This document shows positions 46,158 to 54,968 of a stretch of 64,000 bases of DNA, piece by piece. The first letter of the stretch is position 1. Each line of letters starts with the position of its first letter. The stretch is from Micromonospora inositola (GTDB lineage: Bacteria; Actinomycetota; Actinomycetes; Mycobacteriales; Micromonosporaceae). The stretch covers positions 6,474,001 to 6,538,000 of the forward strand of contig NZ_LT607754.1 in assembly GCF_900090285.1 (NCBI RefSeq), read 5' to 3'. The position numbers were made by a program, and so were the translations under genes. Below the pieces are notes generated by a model. That model ran no database searches. It was not told the DNA's origin and was given only the letters and a program-made list of their open reading frames with translations.

Positions 46158-46439
46158 CTACTTCACCAACCGCATCGGCCAACCGGCCAAGATGTTGTAG
46201 ACGAGAACAACCAGGCACATAAGGCCGACCACAGCGAAGGCTACGCCCATCACCCGTTCCAGCAGGATGAAGCGCGCTATACGCTCCTCGTGCGGAACTT
46301 GCCGTAGCCCGCTCGCGGTGGACATCGACCGCCGTACGTGCCACTCCGTCATGCCGCGAAAGTTGGTGGCCAGGCCGACACCTACGAGGCTCATAGCCAG
46401 GCATAGGGCGGCACCCGCCAGGACTCGCCATGTCTCCAT
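46158..46439 (-). CDS. small membrane protein
   Basis: 93 residues from ATG 46439 (METWRVLAGAALCLAMSLVG). Two hydrophobic helices (about residues 5-24 and 62-86: VMGVAFAVVGLMCLVVLVYN) flank a polar loop with WHVRRSMSTASGLRQVPHEE. The arrangement is common for uncharacterised actinobacterial small membrane proteins. No partner is adjacent. Confidence 0.6.
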   Translation of the reverse strand: METWRVLAGAALCLAMSLVGVGLATNFRGMTEWHVRRSMSTASGLRQVPHEERIARFILLERVMGVAFAVVGLMCLVVLVYNILAGWPMRLVK

Positions 46440-46944
46440 CTGACCCCTCCCGGCGTGGCTACCGGATCTTAGTTGGCGGCCCCTGTGTCGCATCCGCGTC
46501 GCCATACCCCGGACGGCTCTCGGCTCGACCCGCGACATCTCGTTTACAAGATCTGTGCGTCGCATCCGCACGCGTCCAGCAACGGCCCCACGCTCGGGGC
46601 TTCGTCCATGCCCAGCGCACGTCTGTGCGCTGCCGTTCGGCACCGTTGCTGTCGGCGTTGCTGTCGACTGCCCTTCCGCCAAGCACGCTTTCCAAGTCTG
46701 CTCGTCCCCGTACGCGCTTGACCGGGGCGGTTCGCTACCAAGGCGAACTCGACCAGTCGTTCGTTTACGGTCGCCCCCGCACGGTCACGAACGAGACGAC
46801 AAGTGAGACGAAGGCGGGAGGGTGGCGTCGCTGCTCGACCTCAGCTCTCATGGGATGTCTGTTACCGCTGCTATCGATCTTTTAGAGGGGCGAGCAGGTG
46901 CGGTCCCGTCGGGGAGACGGGCTGGACCTGTCCGCCGGCTGCGG
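46440..46944. other. intergenic region, no gene seen
   Basis: About 500 bp between two leftward genes. The open frames in both directions are shadow-like; no repeat, hairpin or domain was recognised. It should hold the promoter of the small membrane protein gene. Confidence 0.3.
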
Positions 46945-47487
46945 TCACAACTTCGCGACTGCGTCCTCGAACTTCTTCGCCTGCGACGGCTTCACCTTCC
47001 CGGTCAGCCGCACAAGGACCCGCCCGTCCGCCGGTCGATAGTGGTACTCGGTGCCGAGGATTTGTGCGCCTTTCAGGGCGTCCTGAATGAACGTCGATCG
47101 GGCATCGGCGTCCCCTGCCGTCGCGAACACCTCGACCACCAGGCCGCGGTCGATGCCGTACTTCTCGGCGTCCTTGTCGCCTCCCGGCACGTCCGCTGAT
47201 GCACGGGACGTGTACTGGCCAGGGCGGCCGAGCTTGTCATTGGGATCAGTGTCCTCATCCTGCTCGGCGATGTTCGACAGCGGAAGCCCAGCAGCGGTGA
47301 GGGCCTCGACCACGTCCTTGGCGCCCATCGCCGGCTTCTCGCTGGGGCTCACGGGGGGGGCTGGCGTGGTGGCACTCGCAACCGTCGACGGCCCTGCAGC
47401 GGCTGGAGGCTGGCTGTTGCCACAGCCTGCCAGAGCGAGGGCCAGAGCAGCGACGGCGCTGGTTGTGGCGAGCTGAGAACGATACAA
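46945..47487 (-). CDS. lipoprotein, uncharacterised
   Basis: A 180-residue protein starting at TTG 47487. Signal and lipobox LALAGC occur at residues 17-22, so it is an exported lipoprotein. A Pro/Ala/Thr-rich linker follows. The folded part has AKDVVEALTAAGLPLSNIAE, then DRGLVVEVFATAGDADARST and GTEYHYRPADGRVLVRLTGK, ending in a helix AKKFEDAVAKL. This resembles extracellular sensor-like lipoproteins of actinobacteria. No enzymatic motif is seen. Confidence 0.75.
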   Translation of the reverse strand: MYRSQLATTSAVAALALALAGCGNSQPPAAAGPSTVASATTPAPPVSPSEKPAMGAKDVVEALTAAGLPLSNIAEQDEDTDPNDKLGRPGQYTSRASADVPGGDKDAEKYGIDRGLVVEVFATAGDADARSTFIQDALKGAQILGTEYHYRPADGRVLVRLTGKVKPSQAKKFEDAVAKL

Positions 47488-47660
47488 CAGGACTCCTCGA
47501 CGTGACTTACCACGCAGAGGCCGCGCGGCTTCGCCATGATCGACAATTCGCGTTGGTCGCGCTATCGTCCGCGCGGTCGACCATCTTTGGCCATTTCGGG
47601 ACCCTCTTCGCCCGAGACTTCGTTGAGACTGTCAATCCCCTGGAATCGTGGAGGGTTCCG

Positions 47661-47981
47661 TTATGCGGCCTGGGCCTCCAGGGCGCTGGCCGTTGATCGT
47701 TCGTAGTCGATGGGGGACCGCCAGTCGCAGACGGAGTGCCGGCGGCGCTGGTTGTAGAAGTCGGTGATCCAGGTGGCGATCTTCAGTCGCGCCTCGGTGC
47801 GCGTGCGGAACATGCGGCGGTGTATGTACTCGACCTTGATGGTGGAGAAGGTGGCCTCGGCGACGGCGTTGTCGAAGCACGACCCGACCCGGCCCATCGA
47901 CTGGCGCACCTTCCATCGGGCGCAGGCCCGGGCGAACTCGGCCGAGGTGTACTCGGCGGATTCAACCGGTGGTCGCAACAC
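47661..47981 (-). pseudogene. IS3-family orfB C-terminal fragment (left arm)
   Basis: 106 codons: EYTSAEFARACARWKVRQSM, GSCFDNAVAEATFSTIKVEY, FYNQRRRHSVCDWRSPIDYE. It contains the last catalytic Glu but lacks the first two Asp positions. It differs from the right arm by one residue (Pro versus Arg at position 4), which implies recent duplication or gene conversion between the arms. Confidence 0.8.
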
Positions 47982-49362
47982 CGGGTTGTTGGAGCGATCG
48001 TAGGTGTTCGTCGAGGGCTTCGGCTGGAGTCTTCCAGTCGAGGGTTTTCCGGGGTCGGCTGTTGAGGGCGTGGGCGACGGCGTTGATCTCGTCGGCGCTC
48101 CATCTGGATAGGTCGGTGCCTTTCGGGAAGTACTGCCGCAGCAGCCCGTTGGTGTTCTCGTTGGTGCCGCGTTGCCAGGGGCTGTGGGGGTCGGCGAAGA
48201 ACACCGGGACGCCGGTTTCGACCGTGAAGCGTGCGTGCGCAGACAACTCCTTGCCGCGGTCCCACGTCAGCGACCGGCGCAGCTGCTCGGGCAGTTGGGT
48301 GATCGTCTCGGCGAGGGCTTTGCTCATCGTGATCGCCCCATAGCCGGCGAGAGCAGGACCGTTCTTCGTCCGCGGGATCACACCCCAGCCGGCCTCACGA
48401 GGCAGGTGGACTAGCATCGTGAACCTCGTCGTCCGCTCGACCAGTGTCCCGATCGCGGAGCGCTGCAACCCGATGATCAGATCCCCTTCCCAGTGCCCGG
48501 GGACGGCACGGTCCGCGACTTCAGCGGGCCGTTCACTGATCAGCGTGTCGCTTGTGACGTGCGCCCATGCGCGTTGCTTCGCGCGGGCTCGGGGAACCCG
48601 AAGCGCGCGACCGGTCCGCAAGCAGGTGACGAGTTCGCGCTTGAGGGCACCACGGCTCTGGACATAGAGCGCCTGGTAGATCGCCTCATGGCTGATGCGC
48701 ATGGACTCATCCTCCGAGAACTCGGCCCTGAGCCTGCGGGAGATCTGCTCCGGGCTCCACCCGGTTGTCCATGCCCGATCGGCCCGGTGGGGCTTGTTCC
48801 GGCCCTTCCACTGCGGGCCCTGCGGGCCGGTGACCAGTCGGCCATCCGCTGTCCGGATCGCACCCGCAAGCCTTTGCTGGACGTACTCTCGGAGCCGCTC
48901 ATTGGCCAGCAGCTTCGCGGTCTTCGGCCGGCGGGCTCGACGTTCCGCATGCCACTGCGCGGTCGAAGCCTTGTAGTCCAACCGGTACGTCCTGGTCGAG
49001 GCGTTGCGCCGCAACTCCCGCGAGATCGTCGACGGGTCTCGGCCAAGCTGGCGTGCGATCTCACGAACGCCCATGCCTTGCGCTCGCGACAGAGCGATGT
49101 CCTCTCGTTCGCTGAACGACAGATAGCGGCCTGACACCGTCGGCGGCAACGCAGGATTCACGCCGCCAGCGTGCCGGAACCACCGGAACCCAACCGGCGA
49201 CGACACACCCGCCACCGCGGCCGCGTCCTCGGTCATCACACCGGATCGGATCGCAGCCCAAAACTTGACCCTGTCCTCACGCCACGCCACCGTCGGCCGC
49301 CCCGGCGAAGGAATCTGACCCCGATACTCCCGAACCCGCTTCTGCCCCGGCCCATAAGCCAT
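47962..49362 (-). CDS. IS30-family transposase
   Basis: A full-length 466-residue transposase. The N-terminal HTH includes SGRYLSFSEREDIALSRAQG, REIARQLGRDPSTISRELRR and WSPEQISRRLRAEFSEDESM. The DDE domain shows PGHWEGDLIIGLQ, LTWDRGKELSAHARF and RGTNENTNGLLRQYFPKGTD, with the standard C-terminus LNSRPRKTLDWKTPAEALDE. Its last codons run into the left IS3 arm. All three catalytic positions are present, so it is probably active. Confidence 0.92.
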   Translation of the reverse strand: MAYGPGQKRVREYRGQIPSPGRPTVAWREDRVKFWAAIRSGVMTEDAAAVAGVSSPVGFRWFRHAGGVNPALPPTVSGRYLSFSEREDIALSRAQGMGVREIARQLGRDPSTISRELRRNASTRTYRLDYKASTAQWHAERRARRPKTAKLLANERLREYVQQRLAGAIRTADGRLVTGPQGPQWKGRNKPHRADRAWTTGWSPEQISRRLRAEFSEDESMRISHEAIYQALYVQSRGALKRELVTCLRTGRALRVPRARAKQRAWAHVTSDTLISERPAEVADRAVPGHWEGDLIIGLQRSAIGTLVERTTRFTMLVHLPREAGWGVIPRTKNGPALAGYGAITMSKALAETITQLPEQLRRSLTWDRGKELSAHARFTVETGVPVFFADPHSPWQRGTNENTNGLLRQYFPKGTDLSRWSADEINAVAHALNSRPRKTLDWKTPAEALDEHLRSLQQPGVATTG

Positions 49363-49382
49363 CGCTCCACCTCTCCGACGAG

Positions 49383-49703
49383 GTGTTGCGACGACCGGTT
49401 GAATCCGCCGAGTACACCTCGGCCGAGTTCGCCCGGGCCTGCGCCCGATGGAAGGTGCGCCAGTCGATGGGCCGGGTCGGGTCGTGCTTCGACAACGCCG
49501 TCGCCGAGGCCACCTTCTCCACCATCAAGGTCGAGTACATACACCGCCGCATGTTCCGCACGCGCACCGAGGCGCGACTGAAGATCGCCACCTGGATCAC
49601 CGACTTCTACAACCAGCGCCGCCGGCACTCCGTCTGCGACTGGCGGTCCCCCATCGACTACGAACGATCAACGGCCAGCGCCCTGGAGGCCCAGGCCGCA
49701 TAA
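49383..49703 (+). pseudogene. IS3-family orfB C-terminal fragment (right arm)
   Basis: The inverted copy of the left arm, same 106-codon frame with one substitution. It starts right at the IS30 border (GTGTTGCGACGACCGGTTGA) and ends at the outer terminal repeat. Not functional alone. Confidence 0.8.
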
Positions 49704-49933
49704 CGGAACCCTCCACGATTCCAGGGGATTGACAGAGCCGATGAGGGGTGCCCGAGGCGTAAGGTTCCAGGGCGCTCGGCGTTGCGTCGCCGGTTGGTCG
49801 GCGATGCCTGGTACGGCCGGATTCGGATAGGGATGGGGGCTCCGAGCCATCGTGACGGCTTCAGCCAGGCCCGGTGCCGGCGCGTGGGCGCAAGGGCCGG
49901 TGAGTTTTCACCACGGGAGGGTTCAACACTGTC

Positions 49934-50806
49934 ATGACGAACACCCACACGCTGGAGACCGCCGAGGCCGACATCGTCTACGACGTGCACGGCCCGCTAC
50001 CCACGGCCGACGAACGCCCACCGCTGTTCATGATCGGCCAGCCGATGGACGCCAGCGGCTTCGCCACGTTGGCGTCGTATTTCCCCGACCGCACCGTGGT
50101 CACCTATGACCCACGCGGCCTTGGCCGCAGCAGCCGCAAGGACGGCCGAATCGACCATGACCCCACGGTCCAGGCCACCGACGTCTACGCCGTTATCGAG
50201 GCGCTGGATGTCGGACCGGTCGAGATGTTCGCCAGCAGTGGCGGCGCGGTGACCGCGCTGGCCCTGGTGGCGGCCTATCCCCACGACGTGACCACCCTGG
50301 TGGCCCACGAGCCACCACTCATCCCGGTGCTGCCCGATGCCGAGGCCGCCGAGCGCGCCCGCAGCGGCGTTCGCGACGCCTACGAGGCCAGGGGGTCGAA
50401 CGCCGGTATGGCGGCCTTCATCGCCATGACGTCGTGGCGAGGCGAGTTCACCGCGGACTACTTCGCCCAGCCCGCGCCGGATCCCGGCCAGTTCGGGATG
50501 CCGACCGAGGACGACGGCTCTCGTGATGATCCGCTGCTGTCCGACAGGTCCTGGGCGGTCAGCAGCTACCGGCCCGACCTGGACGCGCTGGCCGCGGCGC
50601 CGACCCGCATCGTGATCGCCGTGGGCGAGGAGTCCGCAGGTATCTTCACCGGACGCAGCTCGGTGGCCACCGCCGAACTGCTCGGCCAGCAGCCGACCGT
50701 GTTCCCCAGCCACCACGGCGGCTTCCTCGGTGGCGAGTTCGGATACCCCGGCCAACCCGAGGCCTTCGCGCGCAAGCTGCGCGAGATCCTCGACGGCGAC
50801 AGCTGA
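49934..50806 (+). CDS. alpha/beta hydrolase
   Basis: A 290-residue protein from ATG 49934. Fold markers are an oxyanion loop region PPLFMIGQPMDASGFATLAS, VVTYDPRGLGRSSRKDG, and a nucleophile elbow VEMFASSGGAVTALALVAAY in which the usual first Gly is Ala (ASSGG). The closing His is in FPSHHGGFLGGEFGYPGQPE. This is a common actinobacterial hydrolase subgroup with unknown substrate. It is a single gene, 200 bp after the composite element. Confidence 0.88.
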   Translation: MTNTHTLETAEADIVYDVHGPLPTADERPPLFMIGQPMDASGFATLASYFPDRTVVTYDPRGLGRSSRKDGRIDHDPTVQATDVYAVIEALDVGPVEMFASSGGAVTALALVAAYPHDVTTLVAHEPPLIPVLPDAEAAERARSGVRDAYEARGSNAGMAAFIAMTSWRGEFTADYFAQPAPDPGQFGMPTEDDGSRDDPLLSDRSWAVSSYRPDLDALAAAPTRIVIAVGEESAGIFTGRSSVATAELLGQQPTVFPSHHGGFLGGEFGYPGQPEAFARKLREILDGDS

Positions 50807-51106
50807 CGCAGTGCACTCCGCCTCGCCGTCGATCTGGGCAACCTTCACCACCTCATCGACGCCACCGGCCGGCAACTCCGCGACGTGGATCGGCGTGCAA
50901 TGCCCGACGGCGTGGACCACTGGCCGCCTGACTCACCCACCAACCGCCAGCTGGGCTGGCAACACCCATCCCGCTTGGATCCCATCGCAATTCGTGGGCT
51001 GTCGGCTTGACGACACCACGCTGGACGCCGGTGCCCGCCAGGCGCACCTTTCTCGGTACACGCTGCGTAAACAAGGGCGTGCTCACTGCGGTCGAGGAGC
51101 ATCGAA
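50807..51106. other. intergenic region, possible coding relic
   Basis: 300 bp between two rightward genes. One plus frame reads LRLAVDLGNLHHLIDATGRQ, which is more protein-like than a shadow, but it has no start and is not recognisable. No regulatory element stands out. Confidence 0.3.
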
Positions 51107-52102
51107 ATGTCCGACATCGAGGTGAAGTCCTACCGCTACCTGCGAACGACGATGGTCGCCTTGCTGCTGGGCCTAGGAGCGTCGGTCGTCTACCACAGCC
51201 TGCAAGCGGGCGCTTTCCTCGCATCCGTTAGTGCCTACTACTACACCCCTGCGCAGGCGATCTTCGTCAGCGCCCTCATCGCCCTCGGAGCCTGCATGAT
51301 CGCTCTGAAAGGGACGAACGAGATCGAAGACGTATTCCTCAACCTCGGCGGCATGTTCGCTGCCGTGGTCGCGATCGTTCCCACGTCACGCGGCGCGGAC
51401 TACAGGACGGCGATTCGTGCCTGCGAGCAGGCGGACAGCCCGACGCTCGAACAGCTGGACTGCCCCACGGTCCGGACGCTGGCCGAGGCCACCAAAGCGA
51501 ACGTCGAGAACAGCACGATCGCTCTGCTGTTTGTGGGCGCGCTGGCTCTCCTCGCCGCCGTACTCTTCTACTCGCTCAAAGACCGGAGGACGCCTGGGGC
51601 AAAGTTCCCCCGCTGGGCATTCGTCGCGACGTTGGTGGTGTACGGCGGCTGGGCCGGTGCTTTCGCGGCGTCCCGGGCATGGTTCATTGACAACGCCCAC
51701 TACATCGCCGCCGTCGGTCTGCTTGCATGCATCATCGTCGTGGCGGTGGCCAACGCACTTCGACGCGACCAGGGGCGGCAGGAGACTCTCAACGCCGTTC
51801 CCGGCGCGCTGGCCCGCTCCACGGATTTCTACGCATGGTTCGCGCGGATCCTGCTAGGGGCTGCCGGCGTAGGCATCTTGCTGTGGCTTGTCGACTGGAT
51901 CAGCCTGTTCCTGCTCGAGATCGTCGTCGCCGCGTTCTTCGCCGTGTTCTGGATGGTGCAGACCATCGAACGGTGGCGCGACGAACCCCGGCCCGGCGGC
52001 GGTGGTCCTGGAGAGCTGTCACCGAGTGAAGCGCAACGGTCCGGCCCAGGCAGCCGACGTCCTGACCACGACCAAACCGACCGGACAGTTGGACGGGCTT
52101 AG
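51107..52102 (+). CDS. multi-pass membrane protein, uncharacterised
   Basis: A 331-residue protein from ATG 51107 (MSDIEVKSYRYLRTTMVALL). It has about seven or eight hydrophobic helices. An extracellular loop holds three cysteines (AIRACEQADSPTLEQLDCPT), and the long polar C-terminal tail is rich in Pro, Gly and Arg. YYYTPAQAIFVSALIALGAC after the first helix resembles DUF998-like and other actinobacterial small-molecule-sensing membrane proteins, but no family can be claimed. The last 50 residues may be unstructured. Confidence 0.75.
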   Translation: MSDIEVKSYRYLRTTMVALLLGLGASVVYHSLQAGAFLASVSAYYYTPAQAIFVSALIALGACMIALKGTNEIEDVFLNLGGMFAAVVAIVPTSRGADYRTAIRACEQADSPTLEQLDCPTVRTLAEATKANVENSTIALLFVGALALLAAVLFYSLKDRRTPGAKFPRWAFVATLVVYGGWAGAFAASRAWFIDNAHYIAAVGLLACIIVVAVANALRRDQGRQETLNAVPGALARSTDFYAWFARILLGAAGVGILLWLVDWISLFLLEIVVAAFFAVFWMVQTIERWRDEPRPGGGGPGELSPSEAQRSGPGSRRPDHDQTDRTVGRA

Positions 52103-52282
52103 CCTCGATGGTTCGCGCCTGACGCCAGTTCCGTCCGCCCGGAAGATTTGATCGCTGTTGATGTATGCGGTTCTGGTTCGGGAATCGTGGGGGTGTAGCG
52201 CCTGTTGTTGGGGCATCCCGGGCAGTTACCGTATGCAGCGGTGGTAGCACAGGTGGTACGTGCCGGTTGCTCGGGTGAGGTG

Positions 52283-53272
52283 ATGGTGGTGCTGCGGATC
52301 GCCACGTTCAACGTGGAGAACCTCGATGAGACGCCGTCGGGGGCGCGTCCGTCGTTGGCGGAGCGGGTGGCGTTGATGAAGCCCCAAGTGGCTCGGCTTC
52401 GCGCCGATATCGCATGTTTTCAGGAGGTTCATGGTCAGGAGCGGCCGGGGCAGCCGCGGGCATTGCTGGCGTTGCGGGAGCTGCTGGGCGGCACGAACCT
52501 CGACGGTGCGGGGATGGTCAGCACGAAGCCGGACGGCGACGCGGTGTACAACGAGCGGAACCTCGTCGTGGTGACCCGGCTGCCGATCGTGGCGCACCGG
52601 CAGTTGCGCAACGAGTTGGTGGCCGAGCCTCGGTATCTGCGGCTGACCGCGATCCCGGCCGATCCCGCTCCGGTCTCGGTCGGTGTCGAACGCCCGATCC
52701 TGCACGTCGAGGTCGACCTGTCTTCGGTCGGTGGTGGGCGGCTGCATGTGATCAATGTGCATCTGAAGTCGAAGATCCCCACGGACATTCCTGGGCAGAA
52801 GATCGACTCTTACACGTGGCGGACCGCGGACGGGTGGGCCGAGGGCGTGTTCATCTCCTCGATGAAGCGGATGAGTCAGGCCTTGGAAGTCCGGCGGCTG
52901 GTTGACCAGATCCTGGATGCCGAAGCCGACGCTCGCATCGTGGTGGCTGGTGACTTCAACGCGACCCCGGAAGATGTTCCAGTGCTGGCCATCCGCGGGC
53001 AGGTGGAAGACACCGGCAATGGCGATCTGGCCGGCCGGATCCTGGTCCCGGTCGAGCAAACCGTTCCTGCCTCGTCCCGCTACACGCTTTACCACCAGGG
53101 GCACGGGCAGATGCTCGACCACATGCTCGTCACCCGCAACCTCCTCGCCTTCTACCGTGGCTCGGAGATCCACAACGAGGTCCTCCACGACGAGTCCGCC
53201 GCGTTCGGCACCGACCGGAAGTACCCCGAGTCCGACCACGCACCGATGGTCGCCACCTTCGACTTCGACTGA
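52283..53272 (+). CDS. endonuclease/exonuclease/phosphatase (EEP) family protein
   Basis: About 329 residues from ATG 52283 (MVVLRIATFNVENLDETPSG). EEP active-site motifs are in order: Asn in ATFNVENL, Glu in DIACFQEVHGQERPG, the NVHLKSKIP strand, Asp/Asn in IVVAGDFNATPEDVP and the final DHAPMVATFDF. No signal peptide is seen, so it is probably cytoplasmic. Members cut DNA, RNA or phosphoester head groups; the exact substrate cannot be told. The upstream in-frame extension to 52205 is not family-like. Confidence 0.88.
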   Translation: MVVLRIATFNVENLDETPSGARPSLAERVALMKPQVARLRADIACFQEVHGQERPGQPRALLALRELLGGTNLDGAGMVSTKPDGDAVYNERNLVVVTRLPIVAHRQLRNELVAEPRYLRLTAIPADPAPVSVGVERPILHVEVDLSSVGGGRLHVINVHLKSKIPTDIPGQKIDSYTWRTADGWAEGVFISSMKRMSQALEVRRLVDQILDAEADARIVVAGDFNATPEDVPVLAIRGQVEDTGNGDLAGRILVPVEQTVPASSRYTLYHQGHGQMLDHMLVTRNLLAFYRGSEIHNEVLHDESAAFGTDRKYPESDHAPMVATFDFD

Positions 53273-53831
53273 CCAGGCTCCGTCTTTCGAGATCGGCGGG
53301 CGCGTGATCGCCCTCGCCAACGTTGACGCGCCGGCAGCATTCAGGGGGTAGACGAGGGCGATGCGAGCAGGGCCGCGAGGATCTTGACCACCCGAGCCAC
53401 AGACGGAAGCGCAAGAGAGACCAGGCCGAGCAGGTTGCGGCCCGGTCGCTCGCGTCGCGTGGATAGCGCATTCACCAGCAGCTATCCCACCGCGGCCTGC
53501 GGCGCCGAGCCAGCGGGTTCCGCCCGCCGACGGCGAGAGCGTGGACCGTCGCGGTGCAAAGGAGCGCGCCGGAATGGTGCGAGGTCGGCTCCAGCACCCG
53601 TCATGCTGTGGCAGGTGAAGACGACGGCCGTGGTGCTCGCCGCCGGGCGGGCCAGGCGGGACGGTCCGAGCAGGTGAGACAGAAGCAGGTGAGACAGAAG
53701 CCCGTCGACTGATACATCTCCGGTGTGCATGACGAGCGCATCGCGGCGGGTGAACTCGGGCGCGGGCTGCGCGACAGGTACGGCAGACGGTGAGCGCGCC
53801 TGATGGGCACGCCCTCGACCGGTCCGACCTG
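53273..53831. other. region downstream of the integrase gene, no gene seen
   Basis: About 560 bp with shadow frames only. It lies at the 3' side of the integrase gene, the usual place for attP in actinobacterial elements. No tRNA-like sequence could be found, but a 15-bp tandem repeat occurs at 53670-53699. Confidence 0.4.
53670..53699 (+). repeat. 15-bp tandem repeat next to the integrase
   Basis: GCAGGTGAGACAGAA occurs twice in direct tandem (53670-53684 and 53685-53699). Paired direct repeats near an integrase gene can be arm-type binding sites for integrase or excisionase; that role is inferred. Confidence 0.55.
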
Positions 53832-54968
53832 TCAGGCGACAGGGCGCAGCCGGCGGACGAACGTGTCGGGGCTGTCGGGTTGGGTCGTTTCCCAACGCCG
53901 CTGTAGTGCCTCGATCAGGTTATTGATCATGGGTTCGGTGACGTGGCTGTAGATGCCTCGCACCCCGGCGAGGCGGTGTCCGAGGCGGCGGGCTTGGGCG
54001 ATCTCGGGGATGCCGTCTTCGATGAGCCAGGTCTTGTGAGTGTGGCGCAGGTCGTGGAAATGCATGCCGGGCAGCACTGGTGGAATGCCGCGTTCCGGGT
54101 CGCCGGAGACGGACGGGGTCCAGGCACGGCGGTTGAAGTTGGAGCGGCGTTGGTGGTGGCCGCGGGCGCCGGGGAAGACGGTGTCGTGGGGGTGTTCGGC
54201 GAGGTGGGTGGCGAGGAGGTTGGTGAGGAAGCGGGGTAGGCGGATGTGGCGGACGGAGTCGTTGGTCTTGGGTGGGCCGAGGTACAGCTTGCCTTCGACT
54301 TCGTGCAGCGCGCCGACGTCGGGGTGGACGTAGATGCTGCCGGTGGTGAGGTCGAGGTTGTCTCGGTGGAGGCCGGCGAGTTCTCCCCATCGCATGCCGG
54401 TGTAGGCGGCGGTGAGGATCATCAGCCCGTCGGAGGCCCGTGGTTGGCGGGCGACGATGGCGGCGACCTGGTCGGCGGTGGCGTGGGGTCGTTCGGCGCG
54501 GATGCCTTTGGGGATACGGATGCCGCGGCAGGGGTTCAACGGGATCCGCCGGTCTTCGACCGCTTCCTGGAGGATCATCGACAGCACCGTGATCACGTCG
54601 GTGACGGATCGCGGTGAGAGGCGCTTGCCGAGAGTGACGGCGAGCGTCTTGATGTGTTGGCGGCGGATGTCGGCCAGGGGCAGCGGGCCAAGGGCGGGCA
54701 GGATGTGCAGCCGCAGGTGGCTGCGGTAGGCCGACCAGGTGGCCGGGGATGCCTGGTGTGTTGACTGCCAGATCGGTACCCAGTCGGCGAGGGGGATGCG
54801 TCCGCCGCGGGGGTCGATGAAGGTGTCGCGGGCGACTTCCACGTCGATCTCTTTGGCGCGGATGACGGCGTCGGCGCGCGCGTCGTGGACGGAGTCGGTG
54901 GTGACGGTGCCGTCGGGCATGCGGAGGCGGACGCGGAATTTGGTGCGGCGTTTCTCCACCCAGGCCAT
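53832..54968 (-). CDS. tyrosine-family site-specific integrase
   Basis: A 378-residue integrase. Residues 1-60 form an AP2-like arm domain (MAWVEKRRTKFRVRLRMPDG), followed by a SAM-like core-binding domain at 61-160. The catalytic domain keeps Arg193 (YTGMRWGELAGLH), Lys234 (GPPKTNDSVRHIRLP), His305/Arg308 (FHDLRHTHKTWLIEDG), His331 (RRLGHRLAG) and Tyr340 (IYSHVTEPM). Type and length match integrases of actinobacterial integrative elements. The excisionase gene lies directly upstream on the same strand. This is the most complete integrase in the window and probably mobilises, or once mobilised, the 54-64 kb region. Confidence 0.93.
   Translation of the reverse strand: MAWVEKRRTKFRVRLRMPDGTVTTDSVHDARADAVIRAKEIDVEVARDTFIDPRGGRIPLADWVPIWQSTHQASPATWSAYRSHLRLHILPALGPLPLADIRRQHIKTLAVTLGKRLSPRSVTDVITVLSMILQEAVEDRRIPLNPCRGIRIPKGIRAERPHATADQVAAIVARQPRASDGLMILTAAYTGMRWGELAGLHRDNLDLTTGSIYVHPDVGALHEVEGKLYLGPPKTNDSVRHIRLPRFLTNLLATHLAEHPHDTVFPGARGHHQRRSNFNRRAWTPSVSGDPERGIPPVLPGMHFHDLRHTHKTWLIEDGIPEIAQARRLGHRLAGVRGIYSHVTEPMINNLIEALQRRWETTQPDSPDTFVRRLRPVA

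Larger units (their letters stand above)
47629..49735. mobile_element. composite element: IS30 gene flanked by inverted IS3 3' ends
   Basis: The outer ends are an inverted repeat CTGTCAATCCCCTGGAATCG continuing inward for about 350 bp as a nearly identical inverted copy of an IS3-family orfB 3' end (arms 47629-47981 and 49383-49735). Between them is one intact IS30 transposase gene, bordered by GTGTTGCGACGACCGGTTGA-type sequence at both sides. No IS3 5' end or orfA is present. A partly deleted version of the same design is at 9005-10222. No clear target duplication. Confidence 0.75.
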
